The notes: generated by a model not told the origin, from the letters alone. Shown: positions 25,450 through 34,653, numbered from the stretch's first letter. The stretch: 64,000 nt of DNA from Streptomyces spinosus (GCF_020400655.1 NZ_JAINRC010000001.1:558001-622000), one strand, 5' to 3'. A program made the numbers and translations.

Positions 25450-26274
25450 GTGGTCATCCCCGTTCATGACGTGAACCCGGTGCGCCGCACCCCCTGGGTG
25501 ACGTACGCCCTCATCGCCGCCAACGTGCTCGTGTTCATCACCACGCCCGGCATAGCCGGTTCCGTGGCGGGCAGCAGCGAGCTGGCGCAGCTGTGCCATC
25601 TGCAGGCCTTCATGGACCACTACGCGGCGGTCCCCCGGGAACTGATCCACCATCAGATGCCCCGGATCGTGCCGACCGGGGACGTCGGCCTGGGCCCCGG
25701 CGGCCCCGGCTGCGTCGTCGGGCCGCCCCGCTACGACAAGTCCCCGGCGCTGTCCGTCTTCACGGCGATGTTCCTGCACGGCGGCTGGCTGCACCTGCTG
25801 GGCAACATGCTCTTCCTGCTGATCTTCGGCAACAACGTCGAGGACCGGATGGGGCACATCCGCTACTTCCTCTTCTACGTCGTCTGCGGCTACGCGGCCG
25901 GCTACGGCTTCGCGCTGCTCAACGACACCTCCTCGGACCCCCTGATCGGCGCGTCCGGCGCGATCGCCGGCGTCCTCGGCGCCTATCTGGTCCTCTACCC
26001 GAAGGCCAGGGTGTGGGTCCTGGTGCCGTTCCTGGTCTTCCTGCCGCTGAGGCTGCCCGCCTGGCTGGTGCTGGGCTTCTGGTTCGGGCTCCAGGCGGTG
26101 TACTCGTCCGGGCACGGAGTGTCCGGCGCCGGCACGGTGGCGTACGCGGCGCACGTGGTCGGCTTCGTGGCCGGGATGCTGCTGGCCTGGCCGCTCAAGC
26201 CCGGCACACCGCCCCCGCCGGAGCCGCCCGGCCTGCTGTTCGGCAGGCGCGCGCGGCCCCACTACTCCTGGTGA
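25450..26274 (+). CDS. Rhomboid-family intramembrane serine protease
   Basis: A 274-residue membrane protease. Six or so hydrophobic segments are present; the catalytic Ser is in DPLIGASGAIAGVLGAY (GxSG) and the catalytic His in AYAAHVVGFVAG. FLHGGWLHLLGNMLFLLIFG is the conserved HxxxHxxxN-type segment near helix 2. The long first extracellular loop (about 25-95) contains two cysteines (QLCHL, GGPGCVV) that might pair. GTG at 25450 starts the MVIPVHDVNPVRRTPW N-terminus. Substrates are unknown. A short hairpin (GAGCCG/CGGCTC at 26273-26288) covers its stop codon and that of the convergent hemE gene. Confidence 0.92.
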   Translation: MVIPVHDVNPVRRTPWVTYALIAANVLVFITTPGIAGSVAGSSELAQLCHLQAFMDHYAAVPRELIHHQMPRIVPTGDVGLGPGGPGCVVGPPRYDKSPALSVFTAMFLHGGWLHLLGNMLFLLIFGNNVEDRMGHIRYFLFYVVCGYAAGYGFALLNDTSSDPLIGASGAIAGVLGAYLVLYPKARVWVLVPFLVFLPLRLPAWLVLGFWFGLQAVYSSGHGVSGAGTVAYAAHVVGFVAGMLLAWPLKPGTPPPPEPPGLLFGRRARPHYSW

Positions 26275-26286
26275 GCCGGCGGCGGC

Positions 26287-27345
26287 TCAGCGCGCGGTGG
26301 CGGTGTGGACGTACTCCACGAGCCGGGTCAGCGCGTCCGGGTCGGTGTTCGGCATGACGCCGTGGCCGAGGTTGAAGACGTGGCCCTCCAGGCCGGCGGC
26401 GGCGTCGAGCACCTCACGGGCCTTGGCGGCGACGGTGTCCTTGTCGGTGAACAGGACGGTCGGGTCCAGGTTGCCCTGGAGCGCCTTGCCGGGGCCGACA
26501 CGGCGGGCGGCCTCGTCGAGCGGGACGCGCCAGTCGGCGCCGACGACGTCCGCGCCGGCCTCGCCCATGAGCCCCAGCAGCTCACCGGTGCCGACGCCGA
26601 AGTGGATGCGCGGGACGCCGTACCCGGCGACCGCGTCGAAGACCTTCGCGGAGGCCGGCATGACCGACGTGCGGTAGTCGGCGGGGGCCAGGGCACCGGC
26701 CCAGGAGTCGAAGAGCTGGACGGCGCTCGCGCCGGCCTCGATCTGGACCTTCAGGAAGGCGGCCGTGATGTCGGCGAGCCGGTCCAGCAGGTCGGCCCAC
26801 AGCTCGGGGTCGCCGTACATCATCGCCTTGGCGTTCTCGTACGTGCGCGAGGGGCCGCCCTCGACCAGGTAGCTCGCGAGGGTGAAAGGCGCGCCCGCGA
26901 AGCCGATCAGCGGGGTGGCGCCCAGCTCACGGGTGAGCATGCCGATGGCCTCGGTGACGTAGGGGACGTCCTCGGGGGTGAGGTCGCGCAGCCGCGCCAG
27001 GTCGGCGCGGGTGCGGACCGGCTGCTCGACGACCGGGCCGACGCCGGGCTTGATGTCGAGGTCGAGGCCGATGGCCTTCAGCGGGACGACGATGTCGCTG
27101 AAGAAGATCGCCGCGTCCACGTCGTGCCGGCGCACCGGCTGGAGCGTGATCTCGGTGACCAGCTCGGGCCGCATGCAGGACTCCAGCATGGGGACGCCTT
27201 CGCGCACCTTGCGGTACTCCGGCAGGGAGCGGCCGGCCTGGCGCATGAACCACACAGGCGTGTGCGGCACGGGTTCGCGCCTGCACGCCTTGAGGAAGGC
27301 GCTGTCGTACGTCGCTGTCGGCTGCGGGGTGTCAATGGCGGTCAC
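26287..27345 (-). CDS. hemE: Uroporphyrinogen decarboxylase
   Basis: A 352-residue cytoplasmic enzyme that decarboxylates uroporphyrinogen III to coproporphyrinogen III, the substrate of the hemY product encoded nearby. The conserved substrate-binding start [16 protein letters not shown] (about residues 30-45), [45 protein letters not shown] and late [13 protein letters not shown] are all present. Length is normal. GTG at 27345. It is divergent from the DUF3000 gene, with 127 bases between. Confidence 0.97.
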   Translation of the reverse strand: MTAIDTPQPTATYDSAFLKACRREPVPHTPVWFMRQAGRSLPEYRKVREGVPMLESCMRPELVTEITLQPVRRHDVDAAIFFSDIVVPLKAIGLDLDIKPGVGPVVEQPVRTRADLARLRDLTPEDVPYVTEAIGMLTRELGATPLIGFAGAPFTLASYLVEGGPSRTYENAKAMMYGDPELWADLLDRLADITAAFLKVQIEAGASAVQLFDSWAGALAPADYRTSVMPASAKVFDAVAGYGVPRIHFGVGTGELLGLMGEAGADVVGADWRVPLDEAARRVGPGKALQGNLDPTVLFTDKDTVAAKAREVLDAAAGLEGHVFNLGHGVMPNTDPDALTRLVEYVHTATAR

Positions 27346-27472
27346 GAGGCAAGTTTCGCACGGCCGCCGGGCGGGGACCGGGCGGGTGTCCCCGCCGGCC
27401 GGGCGCAGGCGCGTAGGTCACAGGGGGTGTCTTGCCCTGCACGGCGCCCCGGTTCCCCTTACTCTTCCCCGC

Positions 27473-28150
27473 ATGGCTGCGGCTCACGGACGAATGTCGG
27501 ACAGCGCTGACGGAACGGACGACGTGAAGGACACCGAGGAGGCGGACGGGCACCCGGGTGCCTCGGGTCCGCCGGCTTTCCGCACCGCGGTCGAGGCCCT
27601 GCGCGCCGGCCGGCTGCGGCCGCAGGTGGAGGTGGAGCCGACGCCGGCCCCGCAGCGGCTCGCCCCCTACGCGTACGCGGTGGAGGCGGTGGTGGTGGAC
27701 GGTGAGCAGGAGCTGGCCGACGGCCGGCTGGTGCTGCTGCACGACCCGGCCGGGCACGACGCCTGGCGGGGCACGTTCCGGCTGGTGACGCTGGTGCGCG
27801 CGGAGCTGGAGCCGGAGATGGCGGCCGATCCGCTGCTGCCGGAGGTGTGCTGGTCCTGGCTGACCGGGGCGCTGGCGGCGCGCGGGCTGGGCTACGGCGA
27901 GCCGAGCGGCACGATCACGCGTGCCAGCTCGCACTACTTCGGCGGGCTGGCCGAGCGGCCGGCCGCCTCGCAGATCGAGATCCGGGCCTCCTGGACGCCC
28001 CGCGAGGGCCTGGGCGGAGTGCCGGACACGGCCGCCCACCTGGCCTCCTGGTGCGATCTGCTGGCCCAGGTCGCGGGCCTGCCGCCGGCCGGGCCCGGGG
28101 ACGCGTCGGTGGTGACCCTGCCGCAGCGCAGGGGTCCGCAGTCCCGGTGA
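27473..28150 (+). CDS. DUF3000 family protein
   Basis: A 225-residue actinobacteria-specific soluble protein. Core features are PPAFRTAVEALRAGRLRPQV, RLAPYAYAVEAVV, LVLLHDPAGHDAWRGTFRLV, PEVCWSWLTGAL and SHYFGGLAERPAASQIEIRA-type stretches. Function is unknown; position between hemE and whiI is the usual streptomycete order. ATG at 27473 follows TACTCT (27460-27465) by 7 bases without a Shine-Dalgarno sequence, fitting leaderless transcription; a second ATG at 27494 is the alternative. Confidence 0.88.
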   Translation: MAAAHGRMSDSADGTDDVKDTEEADGHPGASGPPAFRTAVEALRAGRLRPQVEVEPTPAPQRLAPYAYAVEAVVVDGEQELADGRLVLLHDPAGHDAWRGTFRLVTLVRAELEPEMAADPLLPEVCWSWLTGALAARGLGYGEPSGTITRASSHYFGGLAERPAASQIEIRASWTPREGLGGVPDTAAHLASWCDLLAQVAGLPPAGPGDASVVTLPQRRGPQSR

Positions 28151-28304
28151 CCGGTCGGCACCCGACCCTTCATTGACCGTCTCTTTGTCGATACGGCCAT
28201 TTTCCGTACTCGAATCGCACCCGCTCGAACCGACTTGATCTTCGCATGATCGATCGCGTGTCCGAATTGCACAGATTGTTACTCACTAGATCGTGATCAT
28301 TCTC

Positions 28305-28332
28305 TAAAGGCGGACGAGTTTGCTGCCGAAGA
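28305..28332 (+). promoter_or_regulatory. Sigma-WhiG-type promoter of whiI
   Basis: TAAA (28305-28308), 16-base spacer, GCCGAAGA (28325-28332). This matches the sigma-WhiG consensus TAAA-N15/16-GCCGATAA with two changes in the last four bases. It is 78 bases upstream of the whiI start. whiI is an established sigma-WhiG target, so this site links the gene to the aerial-hypha sporulation programme. Confidence 0.8.
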
Positions 28333-28410
28333 CGACTGTGACCTTGAAAGCACGGTTCGTCCCGGCTTCATCCCCACAAGCCGGCCCCGTCCCCCCACCC
28401 AGGAGGCCTG

Positions 28411-29070
28411 GTGTCCGTTCTCCTCGAGCAACCCGCAAGCCTGGTCGCCTACCGCCCGAACAAGCCGACCGCCATGGTGGTCGTGGCCGACCCCCGCGTC
28501 CGCTCCACCGTCACCCGCCACCTGTGGGCGCTCGGCGTGCGCGACGTCATCGAGGCCTCGTCCATCGCGGAGGCTCGTCCCCGCATCGGCAACCCGCGCG
28601 ACATCTGCGTCGCCGACGTCCACCTGCCCGACGGCTCCGGCCTCACCCTGCTGTCCGAGACCCGCGCCGCGGGCTGGCCCAACGGACTCGCCCTGTCCGC
28701 CGCCGACGACATCGGCGCCGTCCGCAACGCGCTGGCCGGCGGTGTCAAGGGCTACGTCGTCACCGGCACCCGCACCAACATCGGGCTCCCCGCCCGGCCC
28801 GGCGCCGCTCCCCTCGGCGGCGCCGCCCGCATGCACCGCCGTCCCCCGGGTGCCCCGAGCCACCCGGGCGGCTACCGGGAACTGTCGGGACGCGAGGTCG
28901 AGGTGCTGCGGCTGGTCGCGGAGGGCCAGTCGAACAAGGCGATCGGCGTCTCCATGGGCCTGTCCGCCCTGACCGTCAAGAGCCACCTCGCCCGTATCGC
29001 CCGCAAGCTGGGGACCGGGGACCGCGCCGGCATGGTGGCCGTGGCCCTGCGCACCGGGATCATCCACTGA
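28411..29070 (+). CDS. whiI: Atypical response regulator controlling sporulation
   Basis: A 219-residue LuxR/NarL-type regulator. Residues 20-120 are a receiver domain: D27 stands where a pair of acidic residues is usual (VVVADPRV has only one), D69 in VADVHLPDGSG is the phospho-acceptor position, S96 and K113 are present. So the acidic pocket is incomplete, as known for WhiI, which works as a BldM partner rather than in a kinase pair. Residues 155-219 are the HTH (LSGREVEVLRLVAEGQSNK, LTVKSHLARIARKLG). AGGAGG precedes the GTG. No sensor kinase is adjacent. Synteny (DUF3000 before, rnd after) supports the name. Confidence 0.93.
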   Translation: MSVLLEQPASLVAYRPNKPTAMVVVADPRVRSTVTRHLWALGVRDVIEASSIAEARPRIGNPRDICVADVHLPDGSGLTLLSETRAAGWPNGLALSAADDIGAVRNALAGGVKGYVVTGTRTNIGLPARPGAAPLGGAARMHRRPPGAPSHPGGYRELSGREVEVLRLVAEGQSNKAIGVSMGLSALTVKSHLARIARKLGTGDRAGMVAVALRTGIIH

Positions 29071-29156
29071 GCCGGCCGGACGCCCCCCTTCGGCGGACCC
29101 GGCCTTCACTCGTGTGAACCAGCCCTTTCCCCGAGCTGACTGGTTTACGCCCCTCT

Positions 29157-29192
29157 CGCGCCCGTCGACGGAACGTTCCGTCGACGGGCGCG
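29157..29192. terminator. 36-bp perfect palindrome between whiI and rnd
   Basis: Bases 29157-29192 are perfectly self-complementary (left arm CGCGCCCGTCGACGGAAC, centre at 29174/29175). Transcribed, it would form a long hairpin ending the whiI message. As DNA it also covers the expected -35 region of the rnd promoter (-10 TACCCT at 29206-29211), so an operator role is possible. Confidence 0.65.
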
Positions 29193-29217
29193 GTCCACAC
29201 ACGGATACCCTTGACAG

Positions 29218-30504
29218 GTGACCGACGCCCAAGACACCGCAGCAGACAGTTCCCTGCGCATCACCGGGGGCACCCCTCCGGACGACGCAGGTTCTTCTGT
29301 GACGGGGGCGCCGACTCCTTTGCTGGAACCGCGCGAGGGCATCCCGCCCGTGATCGCCGACGAGGCGGCCCTCGACCGGGTGGTCGCCGCCTTCGCCGCC
29401 GGCACCGGCCCGGTCGCCGTGGACGCCGAGCGTGCCTCCGGCTACCGCTACGGGCAGCGCGCCTACCTGGTGCAGCTGCGCCGTGAGGGCGCCGGGACCG
29501 CGCTGATCGACCCCGTCGCCTGCCCCGACCTGTCCGCCCTCGGCGAGGCCCTGTCCGGCGTGGAGTGGGTGCTGCACGCGGCCACCCAGGACCTGCCCTG
29601 TCTGCGCGAGATAGGCATGGTCCCGAGCCGCCTGTTCGACACCGAGCTGGCCGGCCGGCTCGCGGGCTTCCCCCGGGTCGGTCTCGGCGCCATGGTGGAG
29701 GGCGTCCTCGGCTTCGTCCTGGAGAAGGGCCACTCGGCCGTCGACTGGTCGACCCGTCCGCTGCCCGAGCCCTGGCTGCGCTACGCCGCGCTCGACGTCG
29801 AGCTCCTCGTCGACCTGCGGGACGCCCTGGAGAAGGAGCTGGACCGGCAGGGCAAGCTGGAGTGGGCCCTGCAGGAGTTCGACGCGATCGCGTCCGCGCC
29901 CCCGGCCGAGCCGCGCAAGGATCCCTGGCGCCGCACGTCCGGGATGCACAAGGTGCGCCGGCGCCGGCAGCTCGCGGTCGTGCGCGAGCTGTGGCAGACG
30001 CGGGACCGGATCGCGCAGCGGCGGGACGTGTCGCCGGGGAAGGTGCTGAGCGACACGGCCATCGTGGAGGCGGCGCTGGCCCTGCCGGGCAATGTGCACG
30101 TCCTCGCCGGGCTGACCGGGTTCGGGCACCGGATGGGCCGGCGGCAGCTGGAGCAGTGGCAGGCCGCCGTGGACCGCGCCAAGGCCCTTCCCGACAGCGC
30201 GCTGCCGCAGCCGGGGCAGCCGGTGACGGGTCCCCCGCCGCCGCGTGCCTGGGCCGACAAGGACCCGGCCGCGGCCGCTCGGCTGTCCGCCGCCCGGGCG
30301 GGGGTGACCGCCCTGGCCGAACGGCTCGCCATGCCCCAGGAGAACGTGATCTCCCCGGACACGGTGCGGCGGATCTGCTGGGAGCCGCCGGCGTCCGTCG
30401 ACGAGGCCTCCGTGAGTGCCGCGCTGGCCGGGTACGGCGCGCGGCCCTGGCAGACCGAGCTGGTCACGCCGGTACTGGTCGACGCCCTGTCGGCCCGGGA
30501 CTGA
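29218..30504 (+). CDS. rnd: Ribonuclease D
   Basis: A 428-residue 3'-5' exoribonuclease used in tRNA 3'-end maturation. The DEDD exonuclease residues are seen as VAVDAERASG (motif I, D and E), HAATQDLPCL (motif II D) and YAALDVELLVDL (motif III, YxxxD). A HRDC-type helical domain follows (WQTRDRIAQRRDVSPGKVLSD), then a C-terminal region specific to actinobacteria. GTG at 29218 sits 6 bases after a TACCCT -10 box and lacks a ribosome site, so it is probably leaderless. Confidence 0.93.
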   Translation: MTDAQDTAADSSLRITGGTPPDDAGSSVTGAPTPLLEPREGIPPVIADEAALDRVVAAFAAGTGPVAVDAERASGYRYGQRAYLVQLRREGAGTALIDPVACPDLSALGEALSGVEWVLHAATQDLPCLREIGMVPSRLFDTELAGRLAGFPRVGLGAMVEGVLGFVLEKGHSAVDWSTRPLPEPWLRYAALDVELLVDLRDALEKELDRQGKLEWALQEFDAIASAPPAEPRKDPWRRTSGMHKVRRRRQLAVVRELWQTRDRIAQRRDVSPGKVLSDTAIVEAALALPGNVHVLAGLTGFGHRMGRRQLEQWQAAVDRAKALPDSALPQPGQPVTGPPPPRAWADKDPAAAARLSAARAGVTALAERLAMPQENVISPDTVRRICWEPPASVDEASVSAALAGYGARPWQTELVTPVLVDALSARD

Positions 30505-30746
30505 GAAGCGCGGCGCCGGTGGCCGCTCCCCTGCTCCCGCTTCTCGCACGCGGGGCGCCTCAGGGGGCCGCCGAAGCGGTGAAGGGACGTCGAGATCACG
30601 CCAAGATCCCGGGGCGGCGGGCACACGAAGAAGACGCGGAAGCCGCCGTGGAGTGTCGTCCCCCGGTCCCAAAGGCGGCCGGCGGGAACAGGGCCGCCGC
30701 GGATGTGACCTTCACCGCTCCGGCCTCCCGGACTGTGCAGCTACGT

Positions 30747-30783
30747 TACTGATAAGTAGCATGGGTTCTGAGCGCGCGCTCAG
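30747..30783. promoter_or_regulatory. Two palindromes in the fadAB promoter region
   Basis: TACT-GATA-AGTA (30747-30758) is a perfect 4-bp-arm inverted repeat, and CTGAGCGCGCGCTCAG (30768-30783) is a perfect 16-bp palindrome 10 bases further on, 42 bases before the fadA start. TetR-family regulators of fatty-acid degradation bind such short palindromes; the regulator is not in this window. The rest of 30505-30746 shows no gene. Confidence 0.5.
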
Positions 30784-30824
30784 CGCAACGCAGCAGTGCC
30801 ATCCCGCACAGGAGGAGAGCCATC

Positions 30825-32042
30825 GTGCCTCGTACCGTCAGGGACGTCGTCTTCGTCGACGGCGTCCGTACCCCGTTCGGCAAGGCGGGCCCGAAGGGCA
30901 TCTACCACGAGACCCGCGCCGACGACCTCGTCGTGAAGGCGATCCGGGAGCTGCTGCGCCGCAACCCCGGTCTGGACCCGAAGAAGATCGACGAGGTCGC
31001 CATCGCGGCGACCACGCAGATCGGTGACCAGGGTCTGACCCTCGGCCGTACCGCCGGCATCCTCGCGGGTCTGCCGCAGTCCGTGCCCGGTTACTCCATC
31101 GACCGGATGTGCGCCGGCGCGCTGACCGCCGTGACGACCACCGCCGGTTCCATCGCCTTCGGCGCCTACGACGCCGTCATCGCCGGTGGCGTCGAGCACA
31201 TGGGCCGCCACCCGATGGGCGAGGGCGTCGACCCGAACCCGCGCTTCGTGAGCGAGAAGCTGGTGGACGAGTCGGCCCTGTTCATGGGCATGACCGCGGA
31301 GAACCTGCACGACCGCTACCCGCACATCACCAAGCTGCGGGCCGACGAGTACGCGGTGCGCTCGCAGGAGAAGGCCGCCAAGGCCTACGCCAACGGCAAG
31401 ATCCAGGCCGACCTGGTGCCCATCTCGGTGCGCCGGACCAGCCCGGAGGGCGGGGAGACCGGCTGGGGCCTGGTCACCGCCGACGAACCGATGCGCCCGG
31501 GGACCACCCTGGAGAACCTGGCGAACCTCAAGACGCCGTTCCGTGTGCACGGCCGGGTCACCGCCGGCAACGCGGCCGGCCTGAACGACGGCGCCACCGC
31601 GTCGATCATCGCGAGCGAGGACTTCGCCCGCGAGAACGGCCTGCCGGTCAAGATGCGCCTGGTGTCGTACGCCTTCGCGGGCGTGGAGCCAGAGGTCATG
31701 GGCTACGGCCCGATCCCGGCCACGGAGAAGGCCCTCGCCAAGGCGGGCCTGTCCATCTCCGACATCGGCCTGTTCGAGATCAACGAGGCCTTCGCCGTGC
31801 AGGTGCTGGCCTTCCTCGACCACTACGGCATCGCCGACGACGACGAGCGCGTCAACCAGTACGGCGGCGCCATCGCCTTCGGTCACCCGCTGGCCTCCTC
31901 CGGCGTCCGCCTGATGACGCAGCTGGCCCGCCAGTTCGAGGAGCAGCCGCACGTCCGCTACGGCCTGACCACCATGTGCGTCGGCTTCGGCATGGGCGCG
32001 ACGGTCGTCTGGGAGAACCCGCACTTCGAGGGGGACAAGTGA
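30825..32042 (+). CDS. fadA: Acetyl-CoA C-acyltransferase (thiolase)
   Basis: A 405-residue beta-ketothiolase for the last step of fatty-acid beta-oxidation. N-terminal VVFVDGVRTPFGKAG, catalytic cysteine in SIDRMCAGALTAV, catalytic His in GGAIAFGHPLASSG and the second Cys in TTMCVGFGMGATV are all at normal spacing. AGGAGGAGAG precedes the GTG. The stop overlaps the fadB start in GTGA at 32039-32042, giving translational coupling and a two-gene trifunctional complex. Confidence 0.97.
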   Translation: MPRTVRDVVFVDGVRTPFGKAGPKGIYHETRADDLVVKAIRELLRRNPGLDPKKIDEVAIAATTQIGDQGLTLGRTAGILAGLPQSVPGYSIDRMCAGALTAVTTTAGSIAFGAYDAVIAGGVEHMGRHPMGEGVDPNPRFVSEKLVDESALFMGMTAENLHDRYPHITKLRADEYAVRSQEKAAKAYANGKIQADLVPISVRRTSPEGGETGWGLVTADEPMRPGTTLENLANLKTPFRVHGRVTAGNAAGLNDGATASIIASEDFARENGLPVKMRLVSYAFAGVEPEVMGYGPIPATEKALAKAGLSISDIGLFEINEAFAVQVLAFLDHYGIADDDERVNQYGGAIAFGHPLASSGVRLMTQLARQFEEQPHVRYGLTTMCVGFGMGATVVWENPHFEGDK

Positions 32043-34168
32043 GCACCACCGCCGAGCTTCTGAAGCAGGCCTCGGACCTGTTCCCCGACGAGGTCGTCAC
32101 CAGCGCGCACGTGCGCCACTTCGACCTTCCCTCCGGCGCCGGCCGCTTCGCGCTGATCACGCTGGACAACGGCCTGGACCACACCAAGCCGACCACCTTC
32201 GGCCCCGCCTCGCTCGCGAACCTGAACACCGCGATCGACCAGGTCGAGAAGGAGGCCGCGGACGGCGAGATCGTCGGCGTCGGCATCACCGGCAAGCCGT
32301 TCATCTTCGCGGTCGGCGCCGACCTCAAGGGCGTCGAGCTGCTCAAGGAGCACGAGCACGCGCTCGCCATCGGCAAGGGCGGCCACGAGGTCTTCAAGCG
32401 CCTGGCGAAGCTGGCCGTCCCGACCTTCGCCTACTACAACGGCGCGGCGATGGGCGGCGGCGTCGAGGTCGGCCTGCACTGCACCTACCGCACCGTCTCC
32501 AAGGCGATCCCGGCGTTCTCGCTGCCCGAGGTCTTCCTCGGCCTGGTGCCCGGCTGGGGCGGCTGCACGCTGCTGCCGAACCTCATCGGCCCCGAGAAGG
32601 CCGTCTCGGTCGTCATAGAGAACTCGCTCAACCAGAACAAGCAGCTCAAGGGCCAGCAGGTCTTCGACCTCGGGATCGCGGACGCGCTCTTCGAGGGCGC
32701 CGACTTCCTGGAGCAGTCGCTGATCTGGACCGCCCAGGTGCTCAAGGGCGACATCAAGGTCGAGCGCCCGGTGATCGACCGCGGCGAGGCCTGGGACCAG
32801 GCCGTCGCCAAGGGCCGCTTCATCGCGGACTCCAAGGTGCACGGCGCGGCCCCGGCCGCCTACCGCGCCCTCGACATCATCGCCGCCGCGAAGAACGAGG
32901 ACCTCCAGCAGGGCTTCGACGCGGAGGACCAGGCCCTCGCCGACCTGATCATGGGCGGTGAACTGCGCGCCGGCATCTACGCGTTCAACCTGGTGCAGAA
33001 GCGCGGCAAGCGTCCCGCCGGCGCCCCGGACAAGAACCTGGCGCGCCCGGTCACCAAGGTGGGCGTGGTCGGCGCGGGCCTCATGGCCTCCCAGCTGGCG
33101 CTCCTCTTCCTGCGCCGCCTGGAGGTGCCGGTCGTGCTGACCGACATCGACCAGGAGCGGGTCGACAAGGGTGTGGGCTACGTCCACGCCGAGATCGACA
33201 AGCTGCTCGGCAAGGGCCGGATCAACCAGGACAAGGCCAACCGCCTCAAGGCGCTGGTGACCGGTGTCCTGGACAAGGCGGAGGGCTTCTCCGACGCGGA
33301 CTTCGTCATCGAGGCCGTGTTCGAGGAGATCGGTGTCAAGCAGCAGGTGTTCGCGGAGGTCGAGGCGGTCGCCCCGGCGCACGCGATCCTCGCCACCAAC
33401 ACCTCGTCCCTGTCGGTGACGGAGATGGCGTCGAAGCTCAAGCACCCGGAGCGGGTCGTGGGCTTCCACTTCTTCAACCCGGTGGCCGTCCTGCCGCTGC
33501 TGGAGATCGTCCGCGGCGAGAAGACGGACGACGCGTCCCTCGCGACCGCGTTCGCCGTCGCCAAGAAGCTGAAGAAGACCGCGGTGCTGGTCAAGGACGC
33601 CCCGGCGTTCGTCGTGAACCGCATCCTGACCCGCTTCATGGGCGAGATCCAGAACGTCATCGACGAGGGCACCCCGGTCGAGGTCGCCGAGAAGGCCGTC
33701 GAGCCGCTCGGTCTGCCGATGTCCCCGCTGGTGCTGCTGGAGCTGGTCGGCCCCGCGATCGGTCTGCACGTCTCCGAGACGCTGCACGGCGCGTTCCCGG
33801 ACCGCTTCACGGTCTCCCCGAACCTCAAGGCGGTCGTGGAGGCGGGCAAGCGCGGCTTCTACGTCTACGACAGCGGCAAGCCGGAGCTGGACCCGGAGGT
33901 CGCCGCGCTGCTCAAGCAGGGCGACGTCGTGCTGACCGAGGAGCAGGTCCGGGCGCGGGTGCTGGACGCGGTGGCGCAGGAGATCGGGCTCATGCTCGAC
34001 GAGGGCGTCGTCGCCGAGGCCCAGGACATCGACCTGTGCCTGATCACGGGCGCCGGCTGGCCCTTCCACCTGGGCGGCATCACGCCGTACCTGGACCGTG
34101 AGGGCGTCAGCGAGCGCGTCAACGGCAAGCGGTTCCTGGCGCCGGGCGTGGCGAGCGTCCCGGCGTGA
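32039..34168 (+). CDS. fadB: Fatty oxidation protein: enoyl-CoA hydratase / 3-hydroxyacyl-CoA dehydrogenase
   Basis: A 709-residue two-domain enzyme. Residues 1-300 are a crotonase fold: FIFAVGADLKGVELL (oxyanion-hole region), AYYNGAAMGGGVEVGLHC and SLPEVFLGLVPGWGGCTLLP, the last two carrying the catalytic Glu positions. Residues 335-700 are the NAD dehydrogenase: VGVVGAGLMASQLALLFL (Rossmann), VIEAVFEEIGVKQQ, ATNTSSLSVTEMA, VVGFHFFNPVAVLPLLEIV. It performs hydration and oxidation before the FadA thiolase. GTG at 32039 overlaps the fadA stop; longer upstream reading is antisense-free but internal to fadA and rejected. Confidence 0.97.
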   Translation: MSTTAELLKQASDLFPDEVVTSAHVRHFDLPSGAGRFALITLDNGLDHTKPTTFGPASLANLNTAIDQVEKEAADGEIVGVGITGKPFIFAVGADLKGVELLKEHEHALAIGKGGHEVFKRLAKLAVPTFAYYNGAAMGGGVEVGLHCTYRTVSKAIPAFSLPEVFLGLVPGWGGCTLLPNLIGPEKAVSVVIENSLNQNKQLKGQQVFDLGIADALFEGADFLEQSLIWTAQVLKGDIKVERPVIDRGEAWDQAVAKGRFIADSKVHGAAPAAYRALDIIAAAKNEDLQQGFDAEDQALADLIMGGELRAGIYAFNLVQKRGKRPAGAPDKNLARPVTKVGVVGAGLMASQLALLFLRRLEVPVVLTDIDQERVDKGVGYVHAEIDKLLGKGRINQDKANRLKALVTGVLDKAEGFSDADFVIEAVFEEIGVKQQVFAEVEAVAPAHAILATNTSSLSVTEMASKLKHPERVVGFHFFNPVAVLPLLEIVRGEKTDDASLATAFAVAKKLKKTAVLVKDAPAFVVNRILTRFMGEIQNVIDEGTPVEVAEKAVEPLGLPMSPLVLLELVGPAIGLHVSETLHGAFPDRFTVSPNLKAVVEAGKRGFYVYDSGKPELDPEVAALLKQGDVVLTEEQVRARVLDAVAQEIGLMLDEGVVAEAQDIDLCLITGAGWPFHLGGITPYLDREGVSERVNGKRFLAPGVASVPA

Positions 34169-34190
34169 CGCTCCACCGGTGAACGCCGGG

Positions 34191-34218
34191 TGCCCGCACT
34201 CCGCCCGGGGTGCGGGCA
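34191..34218. terminator. Hairpin between fadB and the convergent hypothetical gene
   Basis: TGCCCGCAC (34191-34199) pairs with GTGCGGGCA (34210-34218), 9-bp stem and 10-base loop, 22 bases after the fadB stop and 28 before the end of the opposite-strand gene. Confidence 0.65.
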
Positions 34219-34245
34219 GCCGACGTTTCCGGGTCCGGCCGGGGC

Positions 34246-34638
34246 TCAGACCCCGGCGGAACGGCCGTCGTCGACGTGGACGACGTGGAGCTCCCTGCCG
34301 TCCCGGTCGCGGCGGGAACGCCCGAGGATGCCCACGGCCAGGTGGGAGGGGTCCTCCGACTCCTCCAGGGCGACGAAGGTGACGACGTCCGGGTGGTGGC
34401 CCGTCACCAGCCAGCCCTCGCCGTTGTCCAGTTCGAGCACCCGGAAGTCGCCCGCCGGACCGCCCACGCTCACGGGGCCGTACTCGCGCAGGATCGCGGT
34501 GGCCCGGTCGGCGGGCACTCCCCCCGGCTCCTCCAGCACCACGCACGTGCCGTGCTCGAACAGCACCCACGGTTTCCCGGATCCGGCGAGGAGACGCCGC
34601 CAGGCGTCGATCAGTGTCTCGGTGTCCACGACGCCCAT
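34246..34638 (-). CDS. Conserved hypothetical protein
   Basis: A 130-residue soluble protein of unknown function. It begins with a helix (TETLIDAWRRLLAGSG) followed by alternating strands (PWVLFEHGTCVVLEEP, FRVLELDNGEGWLVTGHHPDVVTFVALEE), a plausible small alpha/beta fold. ATG at 34638 has only a weak ribosome site; the preceding gene on the same strand ends 15 bases upstream, so the two are likely one transcript. Confidence 0.72.
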   Translation of the reverse strand: MGVVDTETLIDAWRRLLAGSGKPWVLFEHGTCVVLEEPGGVPADRATAILREYGPVSVGGPAGDFRVLELDNGEGWLVTGHHPDVVTFVALEESEDPSHLAVGILGRSRRDRDGRELHVVHVDDGRSAGV

Positions 34639-34653
34639 CCCATCACGGCGCGC

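Noticed and set aside
31109-32038. Extended N-terminus for FadB
   Set aside because: It reads inside fadA in another frame; the GTGA overlap start gives a full crotonase domain.
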